A stretch of DNA of 62,036 nucleotides from Planctomycetota bacterium (GCA_016872645.1 VGZH01000026.1:1-62036), one strand, 5' to 3'. Numbered from the stretch's first letter, positions 1 to 9,087 are shown. Numbers and translations are program-made. Notes: generated from the sequence alone by a model not told the origin.

Positions 1-1699
1 GCTTGTCTTTCTCTTCGTCGCGGCGAGGCGGGCGACCTTCGCCACGCGGTTCGGGCTTGCGATCTCCGTCTCGCGGGCGATCCGCCTCTGGTCTCCGTTC
101 ACCGTCGCGCGGGCGATCCGCTTCTGGTCTCCGTTCACCGTCGCGCGGCCGATCCCCTTCCGGACGACGCTCGCCGTCTCGCGGCGGCTGTCCTTCTCGG
201 CGTCGGTTTTCCGGCGGGCGATCTCCTTGCGGCGGGCGATCTCCTTGCGGCGGGCGATCTCCTTGCGGCGGGCGATCCCCGTCGCGTGGGCCGCGACCAT
301 CTGGTGGTCCGCTCTGAGGTCCACCTTGAGGCGGGCCAAACAACTCAGAGGCGTCAAGCTGTCCATCCTTGTTGCGATCCAAATCGCCGAAGACTTCTCT
401 GAGGCGATTGAACTCGTCGCGGCTAAGCCGTCCGTCGTGATCGCTGTCGAGCAGTTCAAAGAATCGAGGCATCGAACCACGGCGGCCTTCACCTTGCGGC
501 GGAGGACGGTTGCCGTCCGGACGACGATCTCCGTCTGGCGGACGATTGCCCTGCGGACCTCGCTCGCCCGGACGACCCTCGGGACCTCGCTCGCCTTCAC
601 GACGCTCGCCTTCACGCGGACGATCACCACCCGGACGTCGCTCTCCATCTCGCGGCGGCTGATCTTCACGCCGAGCTTCCGGCTTGCGATCACCTTCGCG
701 TCGAGTTTCCGGGCGTTCGCCATCTGGCTTTGCATCGGGACGACGTTCGCCGTCCGGCTTCCGATCACCTTCGCGACGCTGTTCCCCTTCACGAGTTTGA
801 GCGAGCGCTTTGAAATCATCCAGCGTCAGGACTTCCTTTTTCGCACGCTCAAACATCGGCCGAGCACGATCACGGAATTGTTCTGGAAGTTCATCGAGGG
901 TTACCTTGCCGTCGCCATTCGCGTCCATCCGCTTAAATTGCTCTTCGGGATTTTGATTCGGCCGACCCCCTAGATTTCCTGGAGCACCAGACGGCGGAGC
1001 CAACTCGGCCATCGCACGGCCGAACTCTTCTTGCGACAGTTCATCCTTGCCGAGTTTCTCAAACACTTTGGCGAGCCGGTCGCGCATACCTTCCGGCAGT
1101 TCGTCTTTTTGCAGCTTGCCATCGTTGTTCTTGTCGAGCCGCTTCAAAAACTCTCCTTGACCGAAACCACCGGGTCGTCCTCCGGCCGCACCCGCCAGCC
1201 GCTGCCGCATTTGTTCAAAGTCTTCGGCGTTCAGCGAATCCTTGCCTTGTCGTTCCAGCATGTCGCGGAGAAATCGGGTGGGGCCCTCTTCGGGAATCTC
1301 ATCCTTGGACAGCTTGCCGTCTTTGTTCTTGTCGAGCCGTTCGAGCATCTGCTTGAAGTCGAGCATCGGCCGACCAACGCCGGGGCCGCCCGCGCCTCCA
1401 CCGAATCTGCCACCCTGCACCGGAGCATCACTGCGTTTCACAGCGGCGTCGAATTCCGCTTTCGTCAACTCGCCGTTGTCGTCCTTGTCCCCCAACCGCA
1501 CAAGCCGATCGAAGAACCGGCCTTGGTCTTCCGGAATTTCATCGGGAGCCAGTTTGCCGTCACTGTTCTTGTCCAGCTTCTTGAAGAGCTCCTCCTGCTG
1601 AGCCGCATCTGTTTTTTTTGCGTCGTCTTGGGTGAACGCAGCGACCGGCAACCCGATCAGACCCACCGCGAACAGTGCCCAAAAATTGATCCGCTTCAT
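1..1699 (-). CDS. Exported EF-hand calcium-binding protein with Arg/Pro/Gly-rich repeats, 3' end cut by window edge
   Basis: About 566 codons are visible and the reading frame stays open to the left edge, so the C-terminus is missing. The protein starts with a signal peptide (MKRINFWALFAVGLIGLPVAAF). I read seven EF-hand type loops of the form DxNxDGxLxxDE: DKNSDGKLAPDE, DKDDNGELTKAE, DKNKDGKLSKDE, DKNNDGKLQKDE, DANGDGKVTLDE, DSDHDGRLSRDE and DRNKDGQLDASE. Five lie in the N-terminal half. Two follow a first stretch rich in R, P, G, E and D (about 720-510). A second such stretch with perfect short repeats runs to the edge. A weak AGGA lies 8 bases before the ATG at 1699. Calcium binding is inferred from the loops; the role is unknown. 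No neighbour shares its strand within a short distance upstream, so it is probably transcribed alone. Confidence 0.85.
   Translation of the reverse strand, partial: MKRINFWALFAVGLIGLPVAAFTQDDAKKTDAAQQEELFKKLDKNSDGKLAPDEIPEDQGRFFDRLVRLGDKDDNGELTKAEFDAAVKRSDAPVQGGRFGGGAGGPGVGRPMLDFKQMLERLDKNKDGKLSKDEIPEEGPTRFLRDMLERQGKDSLNAEDFEQMRQRLAGAAGGRPGGFGQGEFLKRLDKNNDGKLQKDELPEGMRDRLAKVFEKLGKDELSQEEFGRAMAELAPPSGAPGNLGGRPNQNPEEQFKRMDANGDGKVTLDELPEQFRDRARPMFERAKKEVLTLDDFKALAQTREGEQRREGDRKPDGERRPDAKPDGERPETRREGDRKPEARREDQPPRDGERRPGGDRPREGERREGERGPEGRPGERGPQGNRPPDGDRRPDGNRPPPQGEGRRGSMPRFFELLDSDHDGRLSRDEFNRLREVFGDLDRNKDGQLDASELFGPPQGGPQSGPPDGRGPRDGDRPPQGDRPPQGDRPPQGDRPPENRRREGQPPRDGERRPEGDRPRDGERRPEADRPRDGERRPEADRPRDGDRKPEPRGEGRPPRRDEEKDK
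75..275. repeat. In-frame tandem repeats in the EF-hand gene
   Basis: Two near-identical 36-bp units lie at 75-110 and 111-146, each coding for 12 residues (ADRPRDGERRPE on the minus strand). Three perfect 18-bp units lie at 212-229, 230-247 and 248-265, followed by a partial unit; each codes for GDRPPQ. Both unit lengths are multiples of three, so copy-number change would keep the frame. They encode a charged, proline-rich and probably disordered tail. Confidence 0.9.
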
Positions 1700-1845
1700 A
1701 ATGTGATTCCTGACGAGTGGAGGTTGAGTTGACCCAAAACCGGGCATCAGCTTACGCCATTGAACCCACATTTCCAGACCGGGTTCCGCAGGATTTCCAC
1801 AAACTTGTCCGGCACTTCGTCAACCGTGGACTTTTCCTAAATGCA

Positions 1846-2877
1846 TCAGTCTTGGCCGTGTGAGGTCCAATTTGGCCAATCAAACGCGATGTCCAACGCC
1901 GAGGCCGAGTGCGTCAACGCTCCGATGCTGATTCGCTCCACGCCAGTCTCAGCGATTTCCCGGACATTGGCGAGCGTGATTCCACCTGAGGCCTCCAGTC
2001 GCGTGGTCGGCGCGATCTCGTCTCGCAACCGTACTGCCTCACGCAGCAACGTCGGAGCCATGTTGTCGAGCAACACAATCTCCGGCCTACCGGCCAGCGC
2101 ATCGCGAAGTTGTTCCAGAGTGTCGACCTCGACCTCAATGGCGGTACCGGCGGGCAAAGCACTACGAGCCTGTCCCACCGCGTCCGCAATCGTGCTGGTT
2201 CCGCTGTGTCTCACCCAAGCTGCCAAGTGGTTGTCCTTGATAAGCACACCGTCGTACAGCCCCATCCGATGATTCGTCCCGCCACCACAACGAACGGCGT
2301 ATTTCTCTAATGCTCGCCAACCGGGCAACGTCTTGCGAGTGTCGAGGATCACGGCCTTCGTCCCAAACACATCCTCGACAAACTTCCGAGTCTGTGTCGC
2401 CACACCCGACAAGTGCATCAGAAAGTTCAACGCCGTTCGCTCGCCGATGAGCAACGACCGCAGCGAGCCAGACGCTCGCGCGACGACAGTTTGAGCCGCC
2501 ACGAATGTCCCGTCGGGGACCAGCGGTTGCCAAGCGATTGTCGGATCAAGACGACCGAAAACCAACTCCGCGACCGGGCCACCGGCCAAGACCCCCTCGC
2601 GCCGCACAACGACGTTAATCGTGGCGGTCTCCGTGGGATCAATGAGTGCAGTACAAGTCAGATCGCGATCCAACTCGCTGGGCAACGAGTCCGGTATCTC
2701 GTCCAGCAGAGAATCAATCGTCGTGACCGAGAAGACATCCGCGAGTCGATCCAGTGGATCGCCGCCGATCGTCGCCGCGTCTCCCAAATCTTCCGACAGC
2801 GCTGATTCAATCAATCGCTGCGCCGCGAATCGCTCGGCCGATCCGAAAGTGAGTGATGTCTGTTTCACGTCGGGCAT
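1846..2877 (-). CDS. nadC: Nicotinate-nucleotide pyrophosphorylase (quinolinate phosphoribosyltransferase)
   Basis: Makes nicotinate mononucleotide from quinolinate and PRPP in de novo NAD synthesis; cytosolic. The family signatures are clear: GERTALNFLMHLSGVAT, ILDTRKTLPGWRALEKYAV, CGGGTNHRMGLYDGVLIKDNH, the substrate-binding EVEVDTLEQL stretch, and the C-terminal SIGALTHSASALD. The protein has 343 residues against about 280-300 for typical NadC. The extra length is an insertion of about 40 residues between the N-terminal ALSEDLGD and DRDLTCTAL, which are adjacent in ordinary NadC. The ATG overlaps the end of the upstream symporter gene by 13 bp, so translation is probably coupled. No other NAD gene is in the window. 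Confidence 0.95.
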   Translation of the reverse strand: MPDVKQTSLTFGSAERFAAQRLIESALSEDLGDAATIGGDPLDRLADVFSVTTIDSLLDEIPDSLPSELDRDLTCTALIDPTETATINVVVRREGVLAGGPVAELVFGRLDPTIAWQPLVPDGTFVAAQTVVARASGSLRSLLIGERTALNFLMHLSGVATQTRKFVEDVFGTKAVILDTRKTLPGWRALEKYAVRCGGGTNHRMGLYDGVLIKDNHLAAWVRHSGTSTIADAVGQARSALPAGTAIEVEVDTLEQLRDALAGRPEIVLLDNMAPTLLREAVRLRDEIAPTTRLEASGGITLANVREIAETGVERISIGALTHSASALDIAFDWPNWTSHGQD

Positions 2878-4205
2878 GATGACTCAGCTTCCTGGGGTTT
2901 CTCGCCCCGATCGACACAGACCGCGACGGTCAAATCGCCGGTGACGTTCAGTGTCGTTCGGCACATATCGAGTAGCCGATCGACACCCAGGATAATCCCA
3001 ATCCCTTGCTCCGGCACTCCGACCGACTTCAACACGAGCACCACCAGAGGCAGCGACCCACCTGGCACACCCGCGGTGCCGACTCCGGCAAGCACCGACA
3101 TCAATACGACTTGAAATTGCTGGGCGAATGTCAACTCGACACCGAACACCTGCGCGAGGAACAGCACTGTGATGCCCTCGTACAACGCCGTCCCGTTCTG
3201 GTTTGCGGTCGAGCCAACCGTCAGCACAAAGTTCGCGACCTCTCGTTTGACCCCCAGCTTTTCTTCGGCGACTCGCAGCGACGTCGGTAGCGTTGCGTTC
3301 GACGAAGATGTCGCAAACGCGGTCAGCAGCACCTCGCTGATCCGGCTGAAAAACTCCCGAGGGGAAATCTTGGCGATCAGCCACACGACCAGCGAGTACA
3401 CGCCGAACATATGCAGCGAGAGCGCAAGCAGCACCGCGCCGACGTACCAAATCAATGTCTGTAAAATGTCCCTGCCGAGTGTCGCCGTCAGGGAGAACAT
3501 CAACCCGGCCACACCGAACGGAGCCAACTTCATCGCCCAGCCGATAACGACCATCGCGATGTCGTAGATCCCTTCCAGCACCGCCACGAGCGGCGCCGTC
3601 CGCTCCGGCGAAAACGAAATTGCGACGCCACAAACCAATGCGAAGAACATCACCGCTAGCATTCCGCCACCCGGCGAACTGCCGTCCAGCGCACCGACCA
3701 TCTCCTGCAGCGGATTACGCGGAATGATATCCAGCAACGAGTCCCGCACCGTCTTCGCACTTGCCGCTTTTTTGACCGCATCCTGAGATTGGTCGGCGTA
3801 TTTCGCCCGCAGCTCGATCCGCTTGTCTTCCGGCAAGCGAGCACCGGGCTTTACGAGATTTGCCATTCCCAAGCCGATCGCGACTGACGCGGACGACAGC
3901 ACCAACGTCATCACCAGCGTTCGCACCCCAAGCATTCCGAGCCGCCGCACATCGCCAATTCCGGCGACTCCAAGAGTCAACGCCGAGAACACCAGCGGCA
4001 CAACAACCATGAAGATCATCCGCAAGAAAACCTGGCCGAGCGTTTCGGCGACGTTCTTCGTCAGCCATTCCAGCGTCGGGTCCATCTTGCCAGTCGCCGA
4101 CGGCCAGACCTGCCGAGCGATTAATCCAGCGATCGCTCCGATCAAAAGCCCAATCAGGATCTGCCAGTGCAACGACAGTCGAAGCCTCGATTTAGGATTG
4201 TCCAT
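2865..4205 (-). CDS. Dicarboxylate/amino acid:cation symporter (DAACS family)
   Basis: A 446-residue inner-membrane transporter of the glutamate/aspartate/C4-dicarboxylate symporter family, with about eight membrane segments. The two re-entrant hairpin signatures are visible: the serine-rich FATSSSNATLPTSLR and the AGVGTAGVPGGSLPL stretch. Between them lies GSTANQNGTALYEG, the equivalent of the NMDGT cation/substrate motif, with NQNGT instead. An unusual soluble insertion sits near residues 120-165 (about 3845-3710). The gene starts 12 bp after yidC and overlaps nadC by 13 bp, so the three genes read as one transcript. The substrate cannot be decided from sequence; glutamate, aspartate or a C4-dicarboxylate are the usual ones. 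Confidence 0.92.
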   Translation of the reverse strand: MDNPKSRLRLSLHWQILIGLLIGAIAGLIARQVWPSATGKMDPTLEWLTKNVAETLGQVFLRMIFMVVVPLVFSALTLGVAGIGDVRRLGMLGVRTLVMTLVLSSASVAIGLGMANLVKPGARLPEDKRIELRAKYADQSQDAVKKAASAKTVRDSLLDIIPRNPLQEMVGALDGSSPGGGMLAVMFFALVCGVAISFSPERTAPLVAVLEGIYDIAMVVIGWAMKLAPFGVAGLMFSLTATLGRDILQTLIWYVGAVLLALSLHMFGVYSLVVWLIAKISPREFFSRISEVLLTAFATSSSNATLPTSLRVAEEKLGVKREVANFVLTVGSTANQNGTALYEGITVLFLAQVFGVELTFAQQFQVVLMSVLAGVGTAGVPGGSLPLVVLVLKSVGVPEQGIGIILGVDRLLDMCRTTLNVTGDLTVAVCVDRGEKPQEAESSCPT

Positions 4206-4217
4206 GAGCCAATCACC

Positions 4218-6338
4218 TCACGGGCGCGACTTGCGCTTGTCCTTGCCTCGTTGCCGCTTTTGGCTGCTGACCGGGACGCCATTGACGTCCTGCATCTCTC
4301 CCATTTCTTCGAGCTTCTCCTTCATGCGGCTCCAAAAGTTGTTGGCCGGTTTGGAAGGACCAACGTTTGGCGGAATGATAAGCGTGGAGTTGCTTGCCGG
4401 CGGGGGCGTTGGGGCCACGCGATCCAGAATCTTGCGTTCGCCCATGCTCCACACGCTCGACGCGATGAAGTACACGCACAGCCCGGCCGGGACATGATAG
4501 AACATGAAACCCATCATCAGCGTCATCCAGAAGAAAACCTTCGCCTGCATCCGCGTCTGCTCGTCGGTCGGCGGCGGCATGAACATCTTCTGTTGGAACA
4601 GGAACAGGCTCGTCGTGATGATCGGCAGCAGATTGAACTCGCTGCCGAGGAACGGCATTTTCATCGGCATTTGGAAGAGCGCGTCGGGGGCGGCAAGGTT
4701 ATCGAACCACAAGAACGGCGCGCGGCGCAGATCGACCGACGTGCTCAGCGCCTGATACAATCCGATGAAAATCGGCAATTGCATCAGCACCGGCAGGCAG
4801 CCGCTGAGCGGGTTGAAGCCGGTCTCGGCGAACAACTTCATCTGCTCCTCGGCGAATTTTTGTTTGTCGTCGGCGTACTTCGCTTTCAATTCGGCGATGC
4901 GCGGTTGAACTTCTTTCATCCGCTTGGCATTGATCGCCTGCTTGCGGCTGATGGGAAACATGCAACTGCGGACCAGCACCGTCAGCAACATAACGCAGAT
5001 GCCGTACGGCAGGCCGAATCCATGAAACGTGTTGAGCACCCACAGCAGCCCATTGGCGATGACAGCCACCAGCGACGCAGGAATAAACAGAAAGCCGCTG
5101 AACTCGATGACCTTCTCCGCACCAAGCTCGGACAACAGTCCGACACGTTTGGGACCGAGATAAAAGTCATACTCGTGAGTGATCTCATCTTCGGCCGGAA
5201 CAGTGTGCTCGACCGAACGGAGCTGCACACTGATTTCGCTCCACCCGGGCAGAGCCCCATTTTTTCGGACGACCTGCGGCTTGGCAAAGTCGAGATAGCT
5301 CGCTTGCTTTCGAGCGGCGTCCTGCGGCAGGACGAGCGCCGTGAAATACTGCGTGTCCAGTCCGACATACTGAAACGTGCGCTTGCCGGCCTTCAGCTCT
5401 TCAATCTTGCCGGCGTCGTCCGCTTTGACGATGGCGGCGGACGTCACCGCGTTCGTCGTAAGGCTGCCGTCCTGTTCTCGAATCCCGAACTTCACGTCGC
5501 GGAACTTGCTGGCGTTCTCTGCATTTTCCAGCGGCAGGCCGGCCGGACCTTGCAGGTCGTAGACGACGGCGAGTTCTTTCGAGGAGAGATTCTTGAGGCT
5601 CAGTTGCAACGCGAGCTGATAACCGGCTGAATCTTCGTCCCGTTTCGCATCAGCTTTCTCCCAACGTCGGACTTCATATTTTTTGCGCAGCTCCCAGAGG
5701 CCATCCGGGGTCTTGATGCCGAACGTGACACTCTTCGGAACTCCTTTTGCTTCTATGACAACTTCAGCGTCCTCGGCAAGCACTTCCCAACTCAACCGCG
5801 CGAGATTCGCATCAACATCGAGCTTCCTCAACTTCTTGTCGATGTCGTCGATCGCGAGATGCCCCGTCACTGGTGGAGCGGCCTTCAGCGGTTGCAGCTT
5901 GCTGGTCAAATCATTGCCGAGCAAACTGAGTTGCGACACGGCGGCTCCGGGCTGCCAGGGTTTGAGCGCCTTGTAACGTGGGTCGTTCAGTTCGGCAGAG
6001 ACGATTCCCGCTCCGACACTACTGAGCGTGACCTTCAATCCGAATCCTGTCTTCGGGTCATCGGAACCGATCACGACGGCCCTGGCCGGATGATCGGGTA
6101 ATTTGGCATCAACGACGGCGACGACTTCCGCGTCGGGCTTGCCGTCTTTGTCTCCTTTTTTCTCGTCCGCACCTTTGCCATCGGTGATGGCGTCAATCTT
6201 TGGATCGACCTTCTTGACGGGCGGCTTTGGTGGCTGCGGAAACATGCCCGGAAACAGCTTCGGCCCGACGCTCATCCAGCCAAACAGGATGAGGAACGAG
6301 AGGACAGTGAACGTGAGCAGGCGGCGTTGTTGATCCAT
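4218..6338 (-). CDS. yidC: Membrane protein insertase YidC
   Basis: Inserts and folds inner-membrane proteins, alone or with Sec. The protein has 706 residues: an N-terminal membrane anchor (LLTFTVLSFLILFGWM), a large periplasmic beta domain to about residue 420, then the conserved five-helix core with ISRKQAINAKRMKEVQPRI, the GCLPVLMQLPIFIGLYQALS stretch and the late QTRMQAKVFFWMTLMMGFMFY segment. The C-terminus is basic. I place the start at the ATG at 6338 (MDQQRR), which matches the usual YidC N-terminus. An in-frame ATG at 6365 would add MARRTPKSD, but those codons come from the repeat element just upstream. It heads the set yidC, symporter, nadC. Confidence 0.95.
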   Translation of the reverse strand: MDQQRRLLTFTVLSFLILFGWMSVGPKLFPGMFPQPPKPPVKKVDPKIDAITDGKGADEKKGDKDGKPDAEVVAVVDAKLPDHPARAVVIGSDDPKTGFGLKVTLSSVGAGIVSAELNDPRYKALKPWQPGAAVSQLSLLGNDLTSKLQPLKAAPPVTGHLAIDDIDKKLRKLDVDANLARLSWEVLAEDAEVVIEAKGVPKSVTFGIKTPDGLWELRKKYEVRRWEKADAKRDEDSAGYQLALQLSLKNLSSKELAVVYDLQGPAGLPLENAENASKFRDVKFGIREQDGSLTTNAVTSAAIVKADDAGKIEELKAGKRTFQYVGLDTQYFTALVLPQDAARKQASYLDFAKPQVVRKNGALPGWSEISVQLRSVEHTVPAEDEITHEYDFYLGPKRVGLLSELGAEKVIEFSGFLFIPASLVAVIANGLLWVLNTFHGFGLPYGICVMLLTVLVRSCMFPISRKQAINAKRMKEVQPRIAELKAKYADDKQKFAEEQMKLFAETGFNPLSGCLPVLMQLPIFIGLYQALSTSVDLRRAPFLWFDNLAAPDALFQMPMKMPFLGSEFNLLPIITTSLFLFQQKMFMPPPTDEQTRMQAKVFFWMTLMMGFMFYHVPAGLCVYFIASSVWSMGERKILDRVAPTPPPASNSTLIIPPNVGPSKPANNFWSRMKEKLEEMGEMQDVNGVPVSSQKRQRGKDKRKSRP

Positions 6339-6344
6339 GTCAGA

Positions 6345-6455
6345 TTTTGGAGTGCGGCGAGCCATCGCCGCTTTTCCTTCCAGATCAGTTTGACTTCAAA
6401 ATAAAAAGCGGCTGCGCCGCAATCGAAAGCGGTGATGACTCACCGCACTCCAAAA
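6345..6455. repeat. BIME-like inverted pair of REP-type hairpins, copy A
   Basis: Two 30-bp arms, 6345-6374 and 6426-6455, are inverted copies with 3 mismatches. Each arm is a TTTGGAGT tag followed by an 18-nt hairpin: GCGGCGAGCCATCGCCGC in the left arm, GCGGTGAGTCATCACCGC in the right arm read outward. The middle contains the palindromic GCGGCTGCGCCGC (6408-6420), also found in copy C. It lies between yidC and the phosphodiesterase gene. Confidence 0.85.
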
Positions 6456-6480
6456 AACGAAAGGGTGCGTGGACGCACCC
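6451..6480 (-). terminator. Probable rho-independent terminator of the phosphodiesterase gene
   Basis: On the minus strand a GGGTGCGT/ACGCACCC stem with a two-base loop (6463-6480) is followed by TTTCGTTTTTT. It lies about 30 bp after the phosphodiesterase stop. The T-run overlaps the end of repeat copy A. Confidence 0.55.
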
Positions 6481-6509
6481 CTCTTAATATTCCCGATTCA
6501 TTGATCGAC

Positions 6510-7244
6510 CTAGCGACCGTCGCGGAGACGGTCGCCGAGGAAGTTGTCGAGTTCCGGGATTTCGTAGATTTTCTTCACCGTCGTATCCACGTCGTACTTC
6601 ACTCGGCGGTATCTCAGATTGTCGCCGTCGAGGATCACATACGACGAATCGGGTACACCGTTGCGCGGTTGCCCAACTGAGCCGACATTGACGAGGTGCT
6701 TCTGATTCGTCAGCCGGTACTCGAAATTGACCTCTTCGGGGGACAAAAAATTCAAATCCTCGGTGAAGATACCGGGGATGTGCGTGTGCCCCTGGAAGCA
6801 CCATCGCTCAACGAGCCCGAAGATGCGTTCCATCTTGCGCTGGTTGTAGATGTCTTCCGGGAAAACGTATTCATTGAGCGGGTTGCGGGCCGAGCCATGC
6901 ACGAACAGCAATCCCGGCTCGCGACGGATGCGAGGCAACTCGCCGAGGAACTCCCAGCGGCGTTCGCTGTTCTCGCCAGTCTCAAGCTGTTGTCGAGTCC
7001 AGAAGATGGCCCGCTCGGCTCCAGCGTTGAAGCCCTCTGGATCGAACAACGCCCCTTGATCGTGATTGCCGAGGATGACGAGATCGCAATTCATCACTCG
7101 GTCGATGCATTCGCGCGGGTTTGGACCGTAGCCAACGATGTCCCCCAGGCAATAAATCTCTCTGATGCCCTGCGACTTGATGTCGGCGAGAACCGAATCG
7201 AGCGCTTCGAGATTTCCGTGAATGTCGCTGATGATGGCTCGCAA
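6510..7244 (-). CDS. Metallophosphoesterase (YfcE/MJ0936-like phosphodiesterase family)
   Basis: A 244-residue calcineurin-like phosphoesterase. All metal-binding blocks are present in order: ISDIHGN at the N-terminus, [24 protein letters not shown] and CFQGHTHIP. It probably hydrolyses a phosphodiester in the cytosol; the substrate is not predictable. I choose the TTG at 7244, giving [11 protein letters not shown], because family members begin almost at that motif and a GGAG lies 6 bases upstream. A longer frame from ATG 7322 adds 26 residues with no family support. The gene is separated by about 200 bp from the permease upstream and followed by a likely terminator, so it is probably its own unit. 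Confidence 0.88.
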   Translation of the reverse strand: MRAIISDIHGNLEALDSVLADIKSQGIREIYCLGDIVGYGPNPRECIDRVMNCDLVILGNHDQGALFDPEGFNAGAERAIFWTRQQLETGENSERRWEFLGELPRIRREPGLLFVHGSARNPLNEYVFPEDIYNQRKMERIFGLVERWCFQGHTHIPGIFTEDLNFLSPEEVNFEYRLTNQKHLVNVGSVGQPRNGVPDSSYVILDGDNLRYRRVKYDVDTTVKKIYEIPELDNFLGDRLRDGR

Positions 7245-7441
7245 CGCAGACTCCGCGACGAAAACAACCGCACAGATGCCGAGACAGCCGGATAGTTTAG
7301 TGGCGTTGGGAAGTAGGAACAATCATCGCCTTTCGACCACGCAAACCACGCGGCTTCACGCAGAATTGGCCGCCCCGCGTGAGCCGAACAACCGGTCAGG
7401 CAAGCTGTGCCGAGTACGTGAATTGGACTGAGAAATCTGCG

Positions 7442-8230
7442 TCATGTCCCCGTGTGATCCTGACCTTTCGGATCAGACCACCGTCTGAGGATCGTCAAAC
7501 CGACGAGCGTGGAAGCTCCGAAGATCGCGATGCCCAAAAGCGTCGAGGCGATTACAGCCGCGAAGAGCTTCGCCGTGTTGAACTGCTGACCCTGCAGGAT
7601 CACATAGCCTAGCCCGTGACGCTCGGCCAAGTTGCCCGCGAAGAACTCGCCAACGATAGCGCCGACGACCGCCATGCCGCTCGATGTTCGCGCCCCCGCG
7701 ACCAGGAACGGCACCGAGTGAGGCAGCCGCAGCTTCCATAACACTTGCCACCGAGAGGCTCGATACAGGCGAAACAGGTCCAGCAAATCCGGATCGACCG
7801 AGAGCATCCCGGCGGTCACGTTCGTGACGATGGGAAACAGACTGATCATAAACGACACCAAAACGATGCTGTGGAAGCCCGCTCCAAACCAGACAACGAT
7901 GATCGGGGCCACCGCGACGATTGGAACCGTCTGCAAAAAAATCGCATACGGGTAACAGCTGCTCCGAATCACCCTCGACTGCGAGAACACGCACGCAGTC
8001 AGCGAGCCAATCAACACACTGCTCACGAACCCGCACAGTGCAGCGGCTGCCGTCAGTCCGATCGCGGTGAGCAGTTCTGAGCGAATCTCGAGGGCCGCCT
8101 GCAGCACTCCAAACGGTTTGGGGACCAAAAACGCTTTGATGCCGAATTCGACGACGATGTAGTGCCACGACAAAATCACGACGACGAATAACACCGCCGG
8201 AGGCAATGCGGCTTTGATAATCTGTTTCAT
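7442..8230 (-). CDS. ABC transporter permease, NitT/TauT (SsuC/TauC-like) type
   Basis: A 262-residue inner-membrane permease of the binding-protein-dependent superfamily. About six hydrophobic segments are visible, and the EAA-type cytoplasmic loop that contacts the ATPase lies around LRLPHSVPFLVAGARTSSGMAVVGAIVGEF. The N-terminal segment with LVPKPFGVL and the FLQTVPIVAVAPIIVVWFG stretch are typical of nitrate/sulfonate/taurine/aminopyrimidine importers. Its ATG overlaps the stop of the ATPase gene by 4 bp (ATGA), so the two are coupled. No periplasmic binding protein is encoded anywhere near. Substrate unknown. Confidence 0.92.
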   Translation of the reverse strand: MKQIIKAALPPAVLFVVVILSWHYIVVEFGIKAFLVPKPFGVLQAALEIRSELLTAIGLTAAAALCGFVSSVLIGSLTACVFSQSRVIRSSCYPYAIFLQTVPIVAVAPIIVVWFGAGFHSIVLVSFMISLFPIVTNVTAGMLSVDPDLLDLFRLYRASRWQVLWKLRLPHSVPFLVAGARTSSGMAVVGAIVGEFFAGNLAERHGLGYVILQGQQFNTAKLFAAVIASTLLGIAIFGASTLVGLTILRRWSDPKGQDHTGT

Positions 8231-9087
8231 CGCGCGGCCTCCCGCAATTGACGGGTCACTTCGCCGACCAGCTTCGCGAACTCCGGCGTCGAGCGCAGTT
8301 CCGAGTCACGCGGATGCTGAAAGGGTACGGCGATGTCGGCGAAGATCCTGCCAGGAGACTTGCTCATCACCACCACGCGCTGGCTCAGAAACACCGCCTC
8401 AGAAACGTTGTGCGTCACGAATAGCCCGGTCCATTGTTGCTTCGCCCAAATCCGCAACAGCTCTTCATTGAGCTGTTGCCGCAGCAACTCGTCGAGCGCC
8501 GCGAACGGTTCGTCGAGCAGCAATAATTCCGGATGAGTAATGAGAGCTCGCGCCAGCGACACGCGCATCCGCATTCCTCCGGAGAGCATTCTCGGCCGCT
8601 TCGCCGCGTCATCCGGCTTGAGGCCGATCAGTTTCAAACTGTCGTCGATCGCTGTGCGTTGTTTCTCGAACGGCTCCCCACGTAGTTCCAGCGGCAGGCG
8701 GACATTGTCGAAAACGCTCCGCCACGGCAGCAGGTTCGAGTCTTGAAACACGAACGCCCTGCGCGAGTCGTCCGTCGCTCCGGCGTTGACTTGCAGCGAT
8801 CCGCCGGTTGGCGAGATCAGCCCGGCGATCATTCGCAGCAGCGTCGATTTGCCGCAGCCCGAAGGGCCCACCAACGAAACAAACTCGCCACAACGCACGT
8901 TGAACACCACGTCCCGCACGCCGAATTGACCGGACGCGAAACGCATCTCGACTCCGGCGGCCCGGACGCAAAAGTCTTGCGACAAGAGTTCGTCCTCTAT
9001 CCCTAGTTGCCCGTTCTTCAAACCGGGCTGACAATCATACGCAAAGGCAAAGCGAACGGCTTGGAAATCCGTCCTAAGGGGCGGCAT
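8227..9087 (-). CDS. ABC transporter ATP-binding protein, NitT/TauT (TauB/SsuB-like) type
   Basis: About 286 residues. The ATPase core is complete: Walker A GPSGCGKST, Q-loop FQDSNLLPWRSVFDN, signature LSGGMRMRVSLARAL, Walker B LLLLDEPFAALD and H-loop FVTHNVSEA. Q-loop wording and C-terminus match the nitrate/sulfonate/taurine group. The start is uncertain. ATG 9087 (MPPLRTDFQ) gives a 14-bp overlap with the end of the giant gene; TTG 8985 with GAGG upstream would give a shorter protein closer to the family; ATG 9150 would overlap the giant gene by 77 bp. Any of these leaves it directly joined to the giant gene and to the permease. Confidence 0.9.
   Translation of the reverse strand: MPPLRTDFQAVRFAFAYDCQPGLKNGQLGIEDELLSQDFCVRAAGVEMRFASGQFGVRDVVFNVRCGEFVSLVGPSGCGKSTLLRMIAGLISPTGGSLQVNAGATDDSRRAFVFQDSNLLPWRSVFDNVRLPLELRGEPFEKQRTAIDDSLKLIGLKPDDAAKRPRMLSGGMRMRVSLARALITHPELLLLDEPFAALDELLRQQLNEELLRIWAKQQWTGLFVTHNVSEAVFLSQRVVVMSKSPGRIFADIAVPFQHPRDSELRSTPEFAKLVGEVTRQLREAAR

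Noticed and set aside
75-275. Short direct repeats resembling a CRISPR array
   Set aside because: Units are in frame inside a coding region with no unique spacers.
3-1732. Several plus-strand frames in the first 1.7 kb
   Set aside because: They are rich in Arg, Ser and Thr, antisense to the EF-hand gene, and have no start or family signal.
8101-8114. GCACTCCAAA in the ABC permease gene, like the BIME tag
   Set aside because: The hairpin part is absent and the bases are explained by the coding sequence.
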